NCBI RefSeq assembly: GCF_030936135.1
Contig: NC_082619.1
Coordinates: 6,699,208 to 6,763,207 of the forward strand
Length of the DNA stretch: 64,000 bases
DNA from: Gavia stellata
Lineage: Eukaryota > Chordata > Aves > Gaviiformes > Gaviidae
Reading direction: 5' to 3'
Positions within the stretch are counted from its first letter, which is position 1, and every line of letters begins with the position of its first letter. The position numbers and the translations under genes are program-made. The notes below the pieces were generated by a model. That model worked only from the letters and a program-made list of their open reading frames with translations, ran no database searches and had not been told where the DNA came from. Of this stretch, positions 1 to 11,500 are shown one piece after another.

Positions 1-529
1 AATTTTTATCCATGCTGTTTCTGACAGTTGAAATGTTATTGACCAAAAACGTATTTATATTTGTTCAGCACGAATACACTCTTCTGTAAGAGTTACCATC
101 TGTTTAATTTCTTCTGCATCTGTGGAAGCTGTTTTGGTTTTTCTTTTTTCCTCTGGGTAGACTTATTCTTATTTTTAAAACCTGTAGTAGATGATTAGTA
201 GTTGTTCGTGGTTTTTTTTTTTTTTTTTAAAAGCCCATTGTCAATTCATTACTTAATCTAATTGCACTGATACACGCGCGGTGCAGGTACAATTTACAAG
301 CAACTTACGATTATGAGACCTTCTCTTGCATTTTTGGTTTTGACAGAGATATTGAGTACTTGACTCATGTACCTTTTTTCCAGCAGAGGGAATTTTTGAC
401 TCTTTCCTCCAATGGGTTTGATACAATACACAATTGTAATTGTGCTCTGGCATAGCAGATACTCAGCTCTCTTGTCATGGAGCAAACTCCTCATCTCTCA
501 CAGCATTTGGTTATTGAATTAAGCTGTGA
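1..529. other. AT-rich non-coding stretch
   Basis: No supported gene. The stretch contains a T16-type run near 212 and ordinary AT-rich sequence. A minus-strand open segment (about 300-450) ends in a donor-like gtaagt on that strand, but its acceptor has a poor pyrimidine tract, so I do not call it an exon. Confidence 0.5.
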
Positions 530-1084
530 TCCATCAAGCTTTCAGCTGCAACTGAGCTGCAGCAAGATATTCTCATCTTCTCGCTGCCTCTTGCTGTCCC
601 CTTAGGTCTGCCAGTCTCCTTGCACATGTTGTCACTCCTTAACCCAATTCTGCCGAAGTGCTCTAGGTTAGAAATACAACCAGACTACTTTGAGAAGGCC
701 AGGGACGGAGTCGCAACTACTACTGTCACCTTAGGAACTGGGCCAGCAGTAATACCAGGAGCATCAGTATTAACTTCAGCAAGGATTACATTTAATTTCT
801 GGGTGTATCTTCCTGCAGCAGTGGTAGTTGTGCTCCTGCTGACTTAAAATGGATTTGAAATTGTTCAGCATTTAGGAAGAAGCAGGCATCGTCTTGTAGA
901 ACCACCACTGAAGTCAGCAAACCTGTAGTGGTTACAAGGTTTGCCAAGTGCTGTAATAGAGGTCAACATGGGAAAACTTTTGGAGGGAATTCCAATCCCT
1001 GTAGTCTCAGCAAAAAACACTCTCAGTGTAAGTGGAGATTTGCTAACAGCTAAAATCCTTGGTTTGTTAACCAAGACACTGTAA
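530..1084 (+). pseudogene. possible decayed coding relic or terminal exon
   Basis: One plus-strand frame stays open from 530 to 844, meets TAA at 845-847, runs on to a TAG at 926-928, and then continues to a TAA at 1082-1084. That is about 185 codons with two internal stops, where random AT-rich DNA would give roughly eight or more. The last third is hydrophobic and regularly patterned (for example GKLLEGIPIPVV, encoded near 971-1006). A pyrimidine-rich run ending in cag-like ccccttag sits at 598-605 and could be a splice acceptor. I do not recognise the protein. It could be a decayed pseudogene, a terminal exon whose true stop is 845, or chance. The downstream poly(A) signal at 2137 suits the terminal-exon reading. 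Confidence 0.22.
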
Positions 1085-2136
1085 ATAGTATTTATTTATT
1101 TCCCCCGGGGCAGGGCGTTTATAGTTATCTACCTTTTGGAGATCATTCTTAAAAAGAAATTTTCATTTTTCATGGGTGTTGATGATAGATGATTGTGTTT
1201 CTTTTTAGAACTGGTAAAGCACCACTCTTGCACACTGCTTTTAAATTAATTTTTTCCTTTGTTTGAGAAAAAAGCATTCATTATGTGGCTCATGATGGGA
1301 GGTTTATGGAACTTAATGTAATGAACGTGACAGGGCTTGAAATGATACAATGGAAGAAAAATCCCTGGCTCAAGGTGGCTTTAAAAACAATTTTCTATGC
1401 CTCTGACTGATGTTAATGCAGTGCTTTGGTTTTTTTTTTTTTTCCTTTTTGTTACTTCCTTGAAAGCTTCAAGGAACTACCAGCTAACCTGTGGCCTTAG
1501 AAACACAGTGCCTTCATTTGTAGTTGAAGTGTCCTAAATAAGATCTTTTCTGCTTAAAAAAAAAAAAAAAAAGAGAAAGAAAGAGATCAGGCAATTGTCA
1601 ATAGTGGAATGTTCAGTCACCGAATGGATCGTTTTTATGGCTCCTGTGTAAGTAAATAATAGTGACAGGACAACTCTGCTACATGTTGTAGAGTATTTTT
1701 TGAGCTGATGAACCTGCATCAGTGAAGGATTTTATTTTTTTTTAAATGCACTGACTGAATGAATCACTTTGTGACTGTGAGGATGTTTGAGCAATACGTA
1801 GCCTCTTGAAACCAACATGTGTGTTTGTTTATTGCAGAGCTATTTGCGATTCACTTGTATGTTGTGACAAGTTAGTTTTAATTCCTTCAGCCTTTATTAT
1901 TGATCATTGTGAATCCTTTAATTGAGCTCTTTCACATAATTTGTACATTTGCTACCTTTGAAATGCATTTCTGGGGGGAACAACATCTTAAACAGCACTT
2001 CAGAAAAAAATTATATAATCCCTGTCATGGAAATCTTGCACTCGAGTCCAAAAGGATTTTAAAGTGGTATTCTTCCTGCCATGGTTTTGTTTAAAGAGGT
2101 TTTTTTATTGTTTGCTCTGTTTTTTTGTTCTTTGCT
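1085..2136 (+). other. possible 3' UTR-like AT-rich stretch
   Basis: This is AT-rich sequence with poly-A/poly-T runs (A-run near 1555, T-run near 1431) and no supported coding frame. It lies between the nearly open frame and a canonical poly(A) signal, so it could be the untranslated tail of a plus-strand transcript. Nothing else supports that. Confidence 0.2.
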
Positions 2137-2142
2137 AATAAA
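2137..2142 (+). terminator. canonical poly(A) signal candidate
   Basis: AATAAA at 2137-2142 is preceded by a very T-rich stretch and followed within about 12 bases by a G/T-rich element (tttgctgttgtgt). This is the arrangement expected of a vertebrate cleavage and polyadenylation site. AATAAA is common by chance in AT-rich DNA, so the case rests on the downstream GU-rich element and on the nearly open frame upstream. Confidence 0.3.
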
Positions 2143-4633
2143 CTAGTTTGCTGTTGTGTCTAAGTCAACTTACTTTAAAAATCCTTTGCGTAGTTTATCT
2201 GCAATAGAAGAGAAGCTAGCCAGCCAGAGTGTGTGCTTACAGGCTCAGAGACTTGCTGTTGCCGGATGTGAGGATGGATTCCGCTGAGCTACAATGACTG
2301 CATGGGAAAGTGAATGCTCTAAAGTGTAGTAGGTTTTGCTACAGTTACGTTTACAAGCCTTCACACTTCTGGAGGTGCAGAAAACCAAACATTTTCGCAA
2401 TAATTTGCTTCATAAACACTTCAATGAAGTTGCAGATGCACTTGATTTAGGACAGTATTCCAACAGTTGCTGAACCTTCAACACAAGCAGCCCCACTGAT
2501 GTCAAGGGACCTGATGTATTTCACTTAGCATATGCTGAGCTCAAATGAGATATAAAATAGAATATTATTGGATTTTGTGAATTCTAACCTGTTCCTTTGT
2601 ACTTCTAGGAGTAAAAGGGGACTTTCTCCATGCTTGTTTTGCAGCTTGATTATTCCTTTTTGTTAGCGTTTTAAAATGTAGATATTTTTATTTTCAGAAA
2701 AAGAAACCTGGTGGTTCTTGCCCATCTCTGTCTGTAGTTGAACTACATAGAAATGACTTTACCAAGATAAACATATGAAAAAAATAATAATTGTTTGGGA
2801 AGCAGTCTGAGCAGGGAAGACATTTCTCAGAAGAACATCCACACCTAGTGTGCTAAGTTAAGAGACAATTTAGGTTAGAAACGTGCCATGTTTGAGTGAC
2901 TCCACTGTGCTGGCCTTTTGCTAGTTTCAGTGGCCCTTGCTCTTCTCCCTGCAAACTGAAGATGACTTTCTCCTCTCATCTTTTGCAGTAGCAGGCACTC
3001 CAGGTTATCCCCTCTTAGCACCCATATTCTTGGACTTTATTCTCTCTTCTGCAAACTTCCCCCTTCCTAACCAGGTGAAAGCTCATTCTTTTTTCCCCAG
3101 CAAAGTTGTGGTCTTCATTGTCTCGTGTAATGACCCCTGTAGCAGACAGTGCTTGAATCTTGTATTGTGCTGCTCGGGCATGGGCTGTGAAGCTCTTTGC
3201 GTAGGTGACAAATACAATTAGTTCCATTTTACAGATAGGCAGGATGTTCTTCCATAAAATCACATGTATTCAGTGTTAGATCTGGAGAGATACTTTTGAT
3301 CTGAGACCCTATTCCAGCTATTTAAGAATGCATCTGGTAGGCAACTGAGAGTACGTATGGCCACCACCCTGATGTGTTGCTGTGCAGCATTGTGCATGCG
3401 AGTGCATTCATCAATAGATGCTGAAAATCTGTTTGAGTTTCTGTTGACTGAGCCTCAGACATTGCTCTGTCCTTGTTCCTCAGTTGCACCAAAGTATGGG
3501 CCACAGCACTAGTTCCTTTTTTTCTTTTATATGAACAAAATTTTGAAGCTTACATTGTCTGGTCATGCCTCTTTAAATGTAGATTATTTTATCTGACAAA
3601 CCCTGGATTTTGGCTGCACCATCTCTTCAGCGACTTGTGTATTTAAGAGGAGGTCACCACTTGAGCGTGAGAAAAAGTGGTTTATTGAATTGCAAACGAG
3701 CATACTTGTCTCTTTGAATTCCTTTGAGAACAGCCGTACATTATGTGTATTGCTGCTTTGAATTGGCTCCATGCATTTGGCAAGCACAAATGGAAGTGGG
3801 TAGTAGAGCCCGAATATTGTACTTGCTCTTCTTAGTGCTAGATCCTGAACGTTGGTGTGTTTTTAGGTTTCACTGAAGTTACCGTATCATTAAATTAGTC
3901 AAATGTGTCTTTGTGTGTATTGGAAATAGCTTTTAATAGTCCATTTTATGTCAGTGTTTTTGGTGATGCAGAATTTTTCATCCTACATAATGGTATTAAA
4001 ATGCTTCTGGTAAGGTAGAATAATTTATGCCCTGAAGCAAATACATTAGAAATGTGAACCTTTTTTTTATGATTAATTTTGGAGACCTATTTCTGTTTAG
4101 CACATTATAATTGTGATCCATGTTCCATAAATGTTGCAATGGGAATGTTAAACCAAAACAGTGGTGGCAGTTTATGGTATGCCAGTGCAACGTGATGGCC
4201 TCAATTACAGAAAAAAAATATGAGAAGAATATATACTGAGGGGAGATTTCTAAATATTGTTATAAAACTTAGCATTCATTTCTGCTTCCACTGAAAGTTT
4301 TAGGAAAACTTCGTTTCAAAGACCACAAAGAAGCACTGGGCACACAGAAGTAATAGAAAATAATTTGAAATTATTGCTTGGAAAAATAAAATCTTTACAT
4401 TTCCTTTCTTTTCTGGCTCTCCTCCCGCTGCTGTTGCTGACAACAAAATAAACTCTGCCTTTTGGGCAGAGAGGGGATTGTGAGTTTGATCACATGCTTA
4501 TTCCAGCTGCAAATATTTATTTATTCTGGGACTTGCAATCATTTTTGTTTATTGCATGAAATTCCTTCCCCTCATTGATCTCCAGCACTCGCTATAAAGG
4601 AGGTCATCACACATTCTACTTCCCTACCTTTTT
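2143..4633. other. non-coding AT-rich stretch
   Basis: I see no supported gene. A 57-base minus-strand cassette at 2241-2297 is bounded by an AG acceptor and a gtaagc donor with one open frame. Such cassettes occur about every kilobase by chance, so it is not called. Confidence 0.5.
3205..3265 (-). repeat. possible MIR/L2-like fossil
   Basis: A short block includes ccattttacagatagg, the reverse complement of the conserved 'cctcatctgtaaaatgg' segment of MIR and L2 elements. Only this core is recognisable and the flanks have diverged. Confidence 0.28.
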
Positions 4634-4663
4634 CGCATGTGTGCGCACACACATGCATATATG
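4634..4663. repeat. 30-bp perfectly alternating purine-pyrimidine tract
   Basis: From 4634 to 4663 every base alternates pyrimidine and purine, with a CGC-containing palindromic core (tgtgtgcgcacaca). Such tracts are the sequence type most prone to adopt left-handed Z-DNA under negative supercoiling. Confidence 0.8.
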
Positions 4664-4854
4664 AAAGCCCTTCTCTGTGTTGGATTGAGACGGTAATGCA
4701 TTGAAGCATACAGACTCATCTGCTCCTAAAAGCAATTGTATCTTGGCAAATGGGGCCTGGAGGCTTAGAAATAAAATGTTTCTCTGCTTTAGCTCAGATA
4801 TAAAAATCTGAGCAGCTCATCTTTTATGATTTCTGTATGGCACACGTTCTGTTT

Positions 4855-5050
4855 TTAAAAGCTACAGCAAATGGGGGAAAGCATTGTCATTATTGGCAAA
4901 CTAATCATGCCAAATTTATTTGGCTTTTCAAAGGCTTTCTCTAATTGAGCTGTTAAAGAAATTGATTAGCCAGAAGATACGCAACAGGAAATAATAAAAC
5001 CAATTTTCTTTGGGGAGTATTTTTAATTAATATGTTGTATATTTGATACT
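4855..5050. promoter_or_regulatory. candidate conserved non-coding element rich in homeodomain sites
   Basis: This dense AT-rich, non-repetitive block carries many TAAT/ATTA cores (for example actaatcatgcc, ctaattgagc, attgattagcc, ttaattaat) and lacks microsatellite character. It closely resembles vertebrate developmental enhancers in composition. This is a judgement from texture only; alignment across vertebrates is needed to show conservation. Confidence 0.25.
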
Positions 5051-6180
5051 TAGAATTAAATAATGGGGAGACTAGTAACTGCAGACTGTTCCAAAGGGAA
5101 GTATAAACAAAGGATGGGAAATTTCCCTCCTGAAAAATAAATTTCTGGGCTGGTAAACCAGTCCTCTCTTTATTCCCAGATTGATATTTAAAACGTTTTC
5201 AACTTTGCAGCATCATCCTTGTTTTGAGGCATTGTCTGCCAAGTGCTGTCCAGGACCTAATTTATCTTGGCATTGACTTTTACCTAAAACATAGATATTC
5301 AATTGAGGTCAAGTATTCAGAATTACATAGACCTGTTTCAGTGAAATTTTGCCAAAGAAAGGTTAAAGAATTGCTCCCCAGCATAAAATAGTTGATGGTC
5401 TCTTTCTCAGCTCTTTGCTTTTAATACTAGTCTTTCATACCTGTATAAGAAGCTCAAGGAAAAACTACTTACTTGTAGGTTAGATTTAAGTCGTTTGAAT
5501 GCTGCTTAACAAGGTGCTGCAGCTTCAAATTTTAGGATGATTTAACAACAACAGAAACAGTGTCGGTTAAACTGCAGAAGACACAACTATCTAATCTTTT
5601 TTCCAAAGTCTTTTTGTCATATTTGTTTTTAAATTGTTTCTTTCCTAGTGTTCGAGATTCTGATTTTTCATCTACATCTTGCCTTGTTCTTTTGCAAAGT
5701 ACATACACAAAATATGTGTCAAACTTTGCAGTTACGACTTTAGTGCTGGAGTGGGAATTGGAACGTGTTCCCATCTTTCCTACAGAGGTTCTCCCTAGTG
5801 AAGCCTCAATCCATTGCCCTCCCTTGACTCAGACTCCTAAAAGTAACCACCTTGTATGTGATGGTTGGAAAAATAAATAGAATGAGTAGGGTAATCAGAA
5901 ATTTGGGATGGAGGTCAGGGTAGAAAGGTTCGTAGTCAGTGTGGCTTGTCTTCCCCCTTTCATTTAAATTGTCAGGTCTTTGACAGAGAATCGTGGATGG
6001 TACAGTCCTGAACATGCTCTTAAACTGTAGTAAATACTAATAAAGGGTAACAGACCCTCTGTTTTTAAACCATCTGTTTTTAAACACAGAAACAAATGAC
6101 AGTGCTTTGTGCCTCAAAAAATTAATCGAGAAAATACACCAACAAGAGTTAGTCTGAAAAACAGCTACTTCTTTTGATGA
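5051..6180. other. non-coding stretch, nothing assigned
   Basis: AT-rich sequence. The 80-106 codon open frames on both strands overlap one another between 5532 and 5880 and show no coding bias. A 13-base direct repeat (tctgtttttaaac) occurs at 6058-6070 and 6073-6085. Confidence 0.5.
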
Positions 6181-6184
6181 AAAC

Positions 6185-6395
6185 TCAGGGCTGGAAGTCA
6201 GATATGGGTTATAGTCCTGAACTGACTGTTGAATTGCTTTATGATTTTGGGCAGCTCCTCTGTGAGTTGTTTTCTTCATCTGTAACATGGATGGGGTAAC
6301 AGGGGATCGGCAAAAAAAGAAATATACAGGAAAGGAATTGTAAGGTTCAGTTGTGTAAAGTCTGTAAAATACTTGAAAGATCTTTAGATAGAAAT
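6185..6395 (+). repeat. MIR-like SINE fossil
   Basis: The order of landmarks follows a MIR element in plus orientation: 'ggctggaagtcagatatgggtt' type text, a degenerate 'gattttgggcagctc' (from 'gaccttgggcaagtc'), 'ttttcttcatctgtaacatgg' (from 'tttcctcatctgtaaaatgg'), then a tail resembling 'tgtaaagtgctttgagatcttt' at 6352-6385. MIR-type core-SINEs predate the amniote radiation, which explains the heavy divergence. Confidence 0.62.
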
Positions 6396-8040
6396 ATAAT
6401 GCTCAGCTTCTGAAAACAGAGCATTTCAAAATGCCTTTCACATATGGCTTTCAGGCCTGCATATAATTTGTAGGGTTGAAGATGCCACTCTTAACTGAAA
6501 GGTGAAGCTACCACTCTTTTTGATAATTGGTGCTAAGTACATTGGTAAAAATACATCGGCAGTGTCATGCGATGTCTGTACTTGATGTTTTGCCACTTCT
6601 TTTAGTTCAAATGAAATTTCCTTGCATTTCCTTAGCTTTGTGTCATTACTGTGGCTTTGGGAAGCAGTATAGTTACGCAATAGGAGATGTGTAGATTGCA
6701 TTGAGAATAATCAGCATTTATTGTACCATGTTTCAAGAAGTATTACGCATTCACCGTGCTGATGCAGTTTGTTCCCAGCTTTCTGGCAGCTGCAACTCTG
6801 TGTTTGCAGGAGAAACTCGGTGGAGGCAGGCTGCAGGCATGCTGGCGCGTTTCATAAAGATACAGGGATTACTTGAGCGTGCTTTTTAGCTAGAATCCAG
6901 GTTGACAGTTTTCTTCTGTAATTGAACGCTTAGGTTAGCTTAATTTTTCTTCCTTTATTGCTTCCCAGCGATTAAGTTCCGTATTCCCGCTAAAGGGCAG
7001 CATAGTAAGAGTGGGATGCAGTGTGATTAAAAGGAGGGATGACATGGAATTTAGCTGAGTGTGGTGCTGTCTCACTTTCCTCAGTTTACATTGAAAACAG
7101 CAGAGTAGAAAGGACACCCGAAGGAAACAGATGCTTTCAAATGATAGCATTGTGAATAGGTACCTCCCAGTCACTGCACTGGAGGCACAGTGTCTCTTTC
7201 TGGTGTGGCATCAGTCCAAAAAGCATAGCTAGCTTATTATTTAATGTAAACTAAGTGTGTCTGAAGGCCTGGTCCTCCTCCCAGCCTATAAAGGTGATCA
7301 AACCAGTGAATTTCACAGGCCGCTCAGCTTAAACTGTTGCATCCCTATGGAACTTTAGTGGAGCTAAAACCCGTTGAAGATTTTAGAAAAAATGTGTCAC
7401 AATGGTGTAGGACTGTATGTGTATATTTCTATGTGTATAGTAATCTATGAAGAACCACAAACCATGTGCTATCGATACATTTACATTAAGCATTGTTGAA
7501 TGTTCTGCTCTGATTTCTGTTAAATGTTCCACTGATTTTTACAGTGTTGACTTTATAAATTGTTTAATATATCAAGTTCTAAAAATGACTAAATTAAAGG
7601 CAGCATAAGATCTTTCTACTGAGTAGAGGTTTTGTCTTAAGTGGCCAGTATGCCTTGAAAGTACTAGGATTTCTTATTCTGGCATTAAATTCCAAGCTTT
7701 GGAAAATACTGCAGATGCTTTGGAGCTGTTTGTGAGATGCCATGTCTTTTAGACCTGGGAGGCAATGAATTGGAAGTTACCTGAAACATATGTTGACAGA
7801 ACTCTGTTCCAAATTCTGTGTTTAGCTCAGCACGAATGTGGCAGAATGAAGAGGACTGTTTTCTAGCTGAATCTACTGAGGTTAAAATACATATCCACCT
7901 TTATAAATTATTGTGAGAGAGGTCAAATCTGCTTTTTAAGTGGTATGTGCTGCTGGGCCAAGTCTGTCAAGAATGATGGGGTGGGAGGGATGGAAACAGC
8001 TTTTTTTTTTTTAGCCTCAGAAGATGATACACCTGTTCAA
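6396..8040. other. non-coding stretch, nothing assigned
   Basis: Ordinary AT-rich sequence. No open frame has a recognisable product or coding bias, and no repeat was recognised. Confidence 0.5.
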
Positions 8041-8520
8041 AAAATTATCAGGGCCCTGATAAGCCTTAATGGCCCTGACCAGCCTCACCTGGGGCCTCCA
8101 CCCACACCCATGGGCCCAGAAAGTTCAGCCCTTGGGGCTTCCTCTGTCCCTACCTGGGCTGTGCTGGAGGAGTGTTGGTCTTCTGCTTGGCCGCAGCCAT
8201 GCTTGTGTCTGCCCCCAGAGCTCCTGGACCTGGACCTCAACCCACAAACTGCATTCCTGGCTTGGCCTCGGCCCTCTCTGGTCACTGTGGACCTGGTGTT
8301 TGCTGGACCTGACTCTGACCCTGACCTATGGATTGACTTCCCAGCTTGACCTCAGACCTGCCTCAACACCATGATACCTCCTTATGGTCCGGACTCTTGC
8401 TTGGACCTGGCCACCATCTCTGGGTCAGTCCTGCTCGCCTTGCTTGGGTGCGGTGGGGCTGGGTCCTGCCATGCAGTCTTGCTGTTCTCCGACAAGACCA
8501 GAGGCACCTAAGCCAGGGTA
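8041..8520. repeat. GC-rich insert, probably an interspersed repeat of unknown family
   Basis: GC content rises abruptly at about 8041 and falls back at about 8520, while CpG stays scarce. The interior is built from recurring words around gacctg, ctgacc and ttggac, giving overlapping proline/leucine-rich open frames in several phases. That is typical of a degenerate internally repetitive element rather than a gene. The left edge carries a perfect 18-bp palindrome. I do not recognise the family; an LTR or other retroelement remnant is the simplest guess. Confidence 0.45.
8045..8062. repeat. 18-bp perfect palindrome
   Basis: TTATCAGGGCCCTGATAA is an exact self-complement, placed at the AT-rich to GC-rich transition that marks the left boundary of the insert. 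It could be an element terminus or a cruciform-forming joint. Confidence 0.85.
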
Positions 8521-11500
8521 TAATTTATTTTAACTGTTTGTCTCTCAGAATCTGTAAGCAAGCTGATTCTACTCAAATAGTTTTTGCTGGAATTCAACAA
8601 TTTAACAGCTGAATTCAGCTTGGGTATGTAACCAACATATCAGAAAGAGGTATGTTTCAAAAGGCTTTACTTTAAGAGTCTTTCTCTAGTTAGCTTGCTT
8701 TTCTTTTTTCTCAATTTTTTTTTATTAAATGTAAATGCTTGGAATTAGGTATTTTTCACAGTTCAACCGCTCACTGGTTCTCGTGGTTCTGTTGAAAAAA
8801 GTGAAAAGCTTTCTGGAGAGCAGTGTGTGTGTGTGTGTTAAACCTCTTGCTCCCCCCCAGCTTTAATTCCAAATCAGAATCCTATCCAGATCTGCTGCTG
8901 TATTTTCTTAATCCTAAGAAGTTCAGGATTTTTTTTTTTCCCTCCAGAGGAATTGTAATTATTTTTAGTAGCACATGTGTGGAAAAAAAAATGAATTAAA
9001 AAACCCCCTTTGCTGTAGTGTGAATGTGAAGTCATTGCTATTGTCAACTCTCAGTGGGTTACTTGCATATAAATAAATTAAAGAGGGGGGAAAATAATCT
9101 TTTGTTCACGTTGCATTCTGTTACTTGTGGCTGCTATGGTAACATGAGGGAGAGGCAGTGCTTGCATGGTAAAGCTTAATGGCAAAGCAGCAGAATGTAG
9201 TGATGAATTTAGCGAGAGGAAGAAGGGAAGAGAGCACAAATCCTTTAGCAATGCTGTGAAATGAGTCACCAATTAAGCCACAGATGGGGAAGGGCTTCCA
9301 CAGATATTTACAAATTATTTAAATCACGTTTTGTTGATTATATTTAGAGCAGGAAGAGTGACAGACTGGAACTTTAGGGAGCAGTAAATTAGCCTGCATC
9401 TTTTTCAGATGATTCTTTTCTTCCGCACCTTGAATCAGCTCTTTTGTGTACCTTGTAGAGGTGGCATTGCTGTCCTGATTGCTTCTTAAGTGGAGTCCTG
9501 AATGACATTCCTGACTCTGGACCTTGCCAAGAAAAGTCAGCGGGCAGTTTTTCCCCCCCTTCAAGATTTTGGTCTGTAGATGTGCCTTTTCCTGTTTCAT
9601 CGTGTTAGGCTGAAAACAAAGAGTTTTAACCCTCTCTTTCTTCAGGGGATAAACGGTGAATGTTTTGACTTTGCTTTTTTCTTTTCCCCTTCATTAGAAT
9701 AACGCATCTCTCCCAGGCTTCAAAGCTTTGCTGGAATAGCAGGCCGTGTCACAAATCAGGATTGAGGTATGAAGGGAAGGTTTTACAGGAAAGACTGCAG
9801 AATGTCATCTTGTGCCGTGCCTGGCTTTAGGTAATACTTTGAACTTGATAAATGTGATGAGCCCGATTCTGTATTTGGCTGGTTAGTGGCCCCTAGTTTT
9901 TAAACTCACAAACTTAAACTTTTGTTGAGTGGTGGGATTCCCCCCCCCAATATTCTGGCATGACTTCTATTATGCTGAATTATAGAGAGTGATTTCTTTG
10001 AGCTCTTGGGGAGAGTACTTTTCATCTCAAGTTCCTCTTGGTGAAACATCAAGCGAGAACTATAATTACCGCTTCAGTGGGAGTGCTTGTGTTAAGTAGA
10101 AAGTTCCAGAGCATGGAATATTTTCTTCAGAAACTTCACCCAAAGCTTTAGCATTGTGGATGTCATGTATTGGAAATGGTTCCAGAAGTTAGTAAACAGA
10201 TTATTTACTGTCAGTAAATAGTGCCAGACAGTGTAAATGTCATAGCTGTGAAGTTTTTAGTGATGCAGGGTTTTCAGAAGAGCTGGAGGGAAGGAACGGG
10301 ACATGAAGGGAACCGCAAAGGGAGGGGTTTGCAGAAACAAGTGAAATGTGAGATGAAAAGCTGAAGTGAAAATGGTTGGAGTGGAGGCCATTTAGAAGGC
10401 TGTTGGAGGAAGGGATAGAGGAGTGACAATAGGGTTATTTTTTATTATTTTTTTATTTTAATGGAGAGGTGAGAACACAAGAGGAAGATTTTTTTGCTAG
10501 AAAAGTTAGAGGTGGATGAAGGATTTTGTGCGAAGGGCATTTTGGCCAGACTAAAGGACAAAAAAAAGCAGTGTACCTCGGCTGTACTAGTAAGAGAGAA
10601 AATCATTGATACTGTGAGCGTTGCTTCCCTCTTTAAAACTGAAGTGCTAGGGGAAGTAGTGAACAAGCAGCTGAAGGCGGAAAAATGCCTTGTTTACTGC
10701 AGATACAGGTGGTAGAGAAGAAAGTATCTTTGTGTACCTGAAAGGGTATCCTGCCACGACGTGCTTTTGGAGATGTGCCTGCACTTTTTAAAAGCTGGCA
10801 TCTATATTGTGGTTTTTTTAGGCTTCGATTTCATTCATTAAGAAGATAGATCTATATGGCGTGACTCTGTCAGAGCTGGGTATGGGGTTTTTTGCATTGC
10901 TTTGTGTTTTGGTATTACTCTTTCTGCCTGTAAGTGGAAGCACAACCCCTGAGGTTGCTTCGTGAAGGCAGAAATAGATGCTGATTTGGACAGGGTGGGA
11001 GAACAACTAACTGCGATGCAAAACCCAATTTTTTATGTATTCTCCAAAACTGAGCAAAGTTGTAAATACCAGAAAGTGAAAGTTGGGCCTCTGGTATGTG
11101 CTGTGAGCTTGTTAAAAAGGAGTACTCTGTCACTGCTGGGCAGGGAGTATGTCCTTGCCATCCTCAGGAGTTTGTGGAAGAAGTCTACTTTTACAAAGTG
11201 AGAGGCTTTGTGGGACTTTATCTATCCTGTTTGGTTATCACACCCTCTGGGGAGAGATGGAGCAGCTCTATAAAGGGCTGTTGATTTCCATTTCAGGACA
11301 GGCCTTGCAATAGGATGTGAGAGGGAAATACTCTTGGGTCCTTTACAGCCTAATTCTGGTTGCGGGAATAGCCTTATTTTGCAAGCTTCTGTGGCTTGAG
11401 ATGTGCCCTGAAGGGTAAGGCTGAAAGACTTCTTTGTAGGATTAGTCCTGCCTGAGCGGAGGAAGGCAAGCCATCGTTTTGCCTGCAACATCTTTATTAG

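Noticed and set aside
8041..8612. Overlapping proline-rich open frames
   Set aside because: Several phases are open at once because the DNA is an internally repetitive GC-rich insert, not because it is coding.
10494..10715. Lys/Glu-rich 73-codon plus-strand frame that looks protein-like
   Set aside because: It lies in a purine-rich strand, which by itself produces Lys/Glu-rich frames; no good donor follows.
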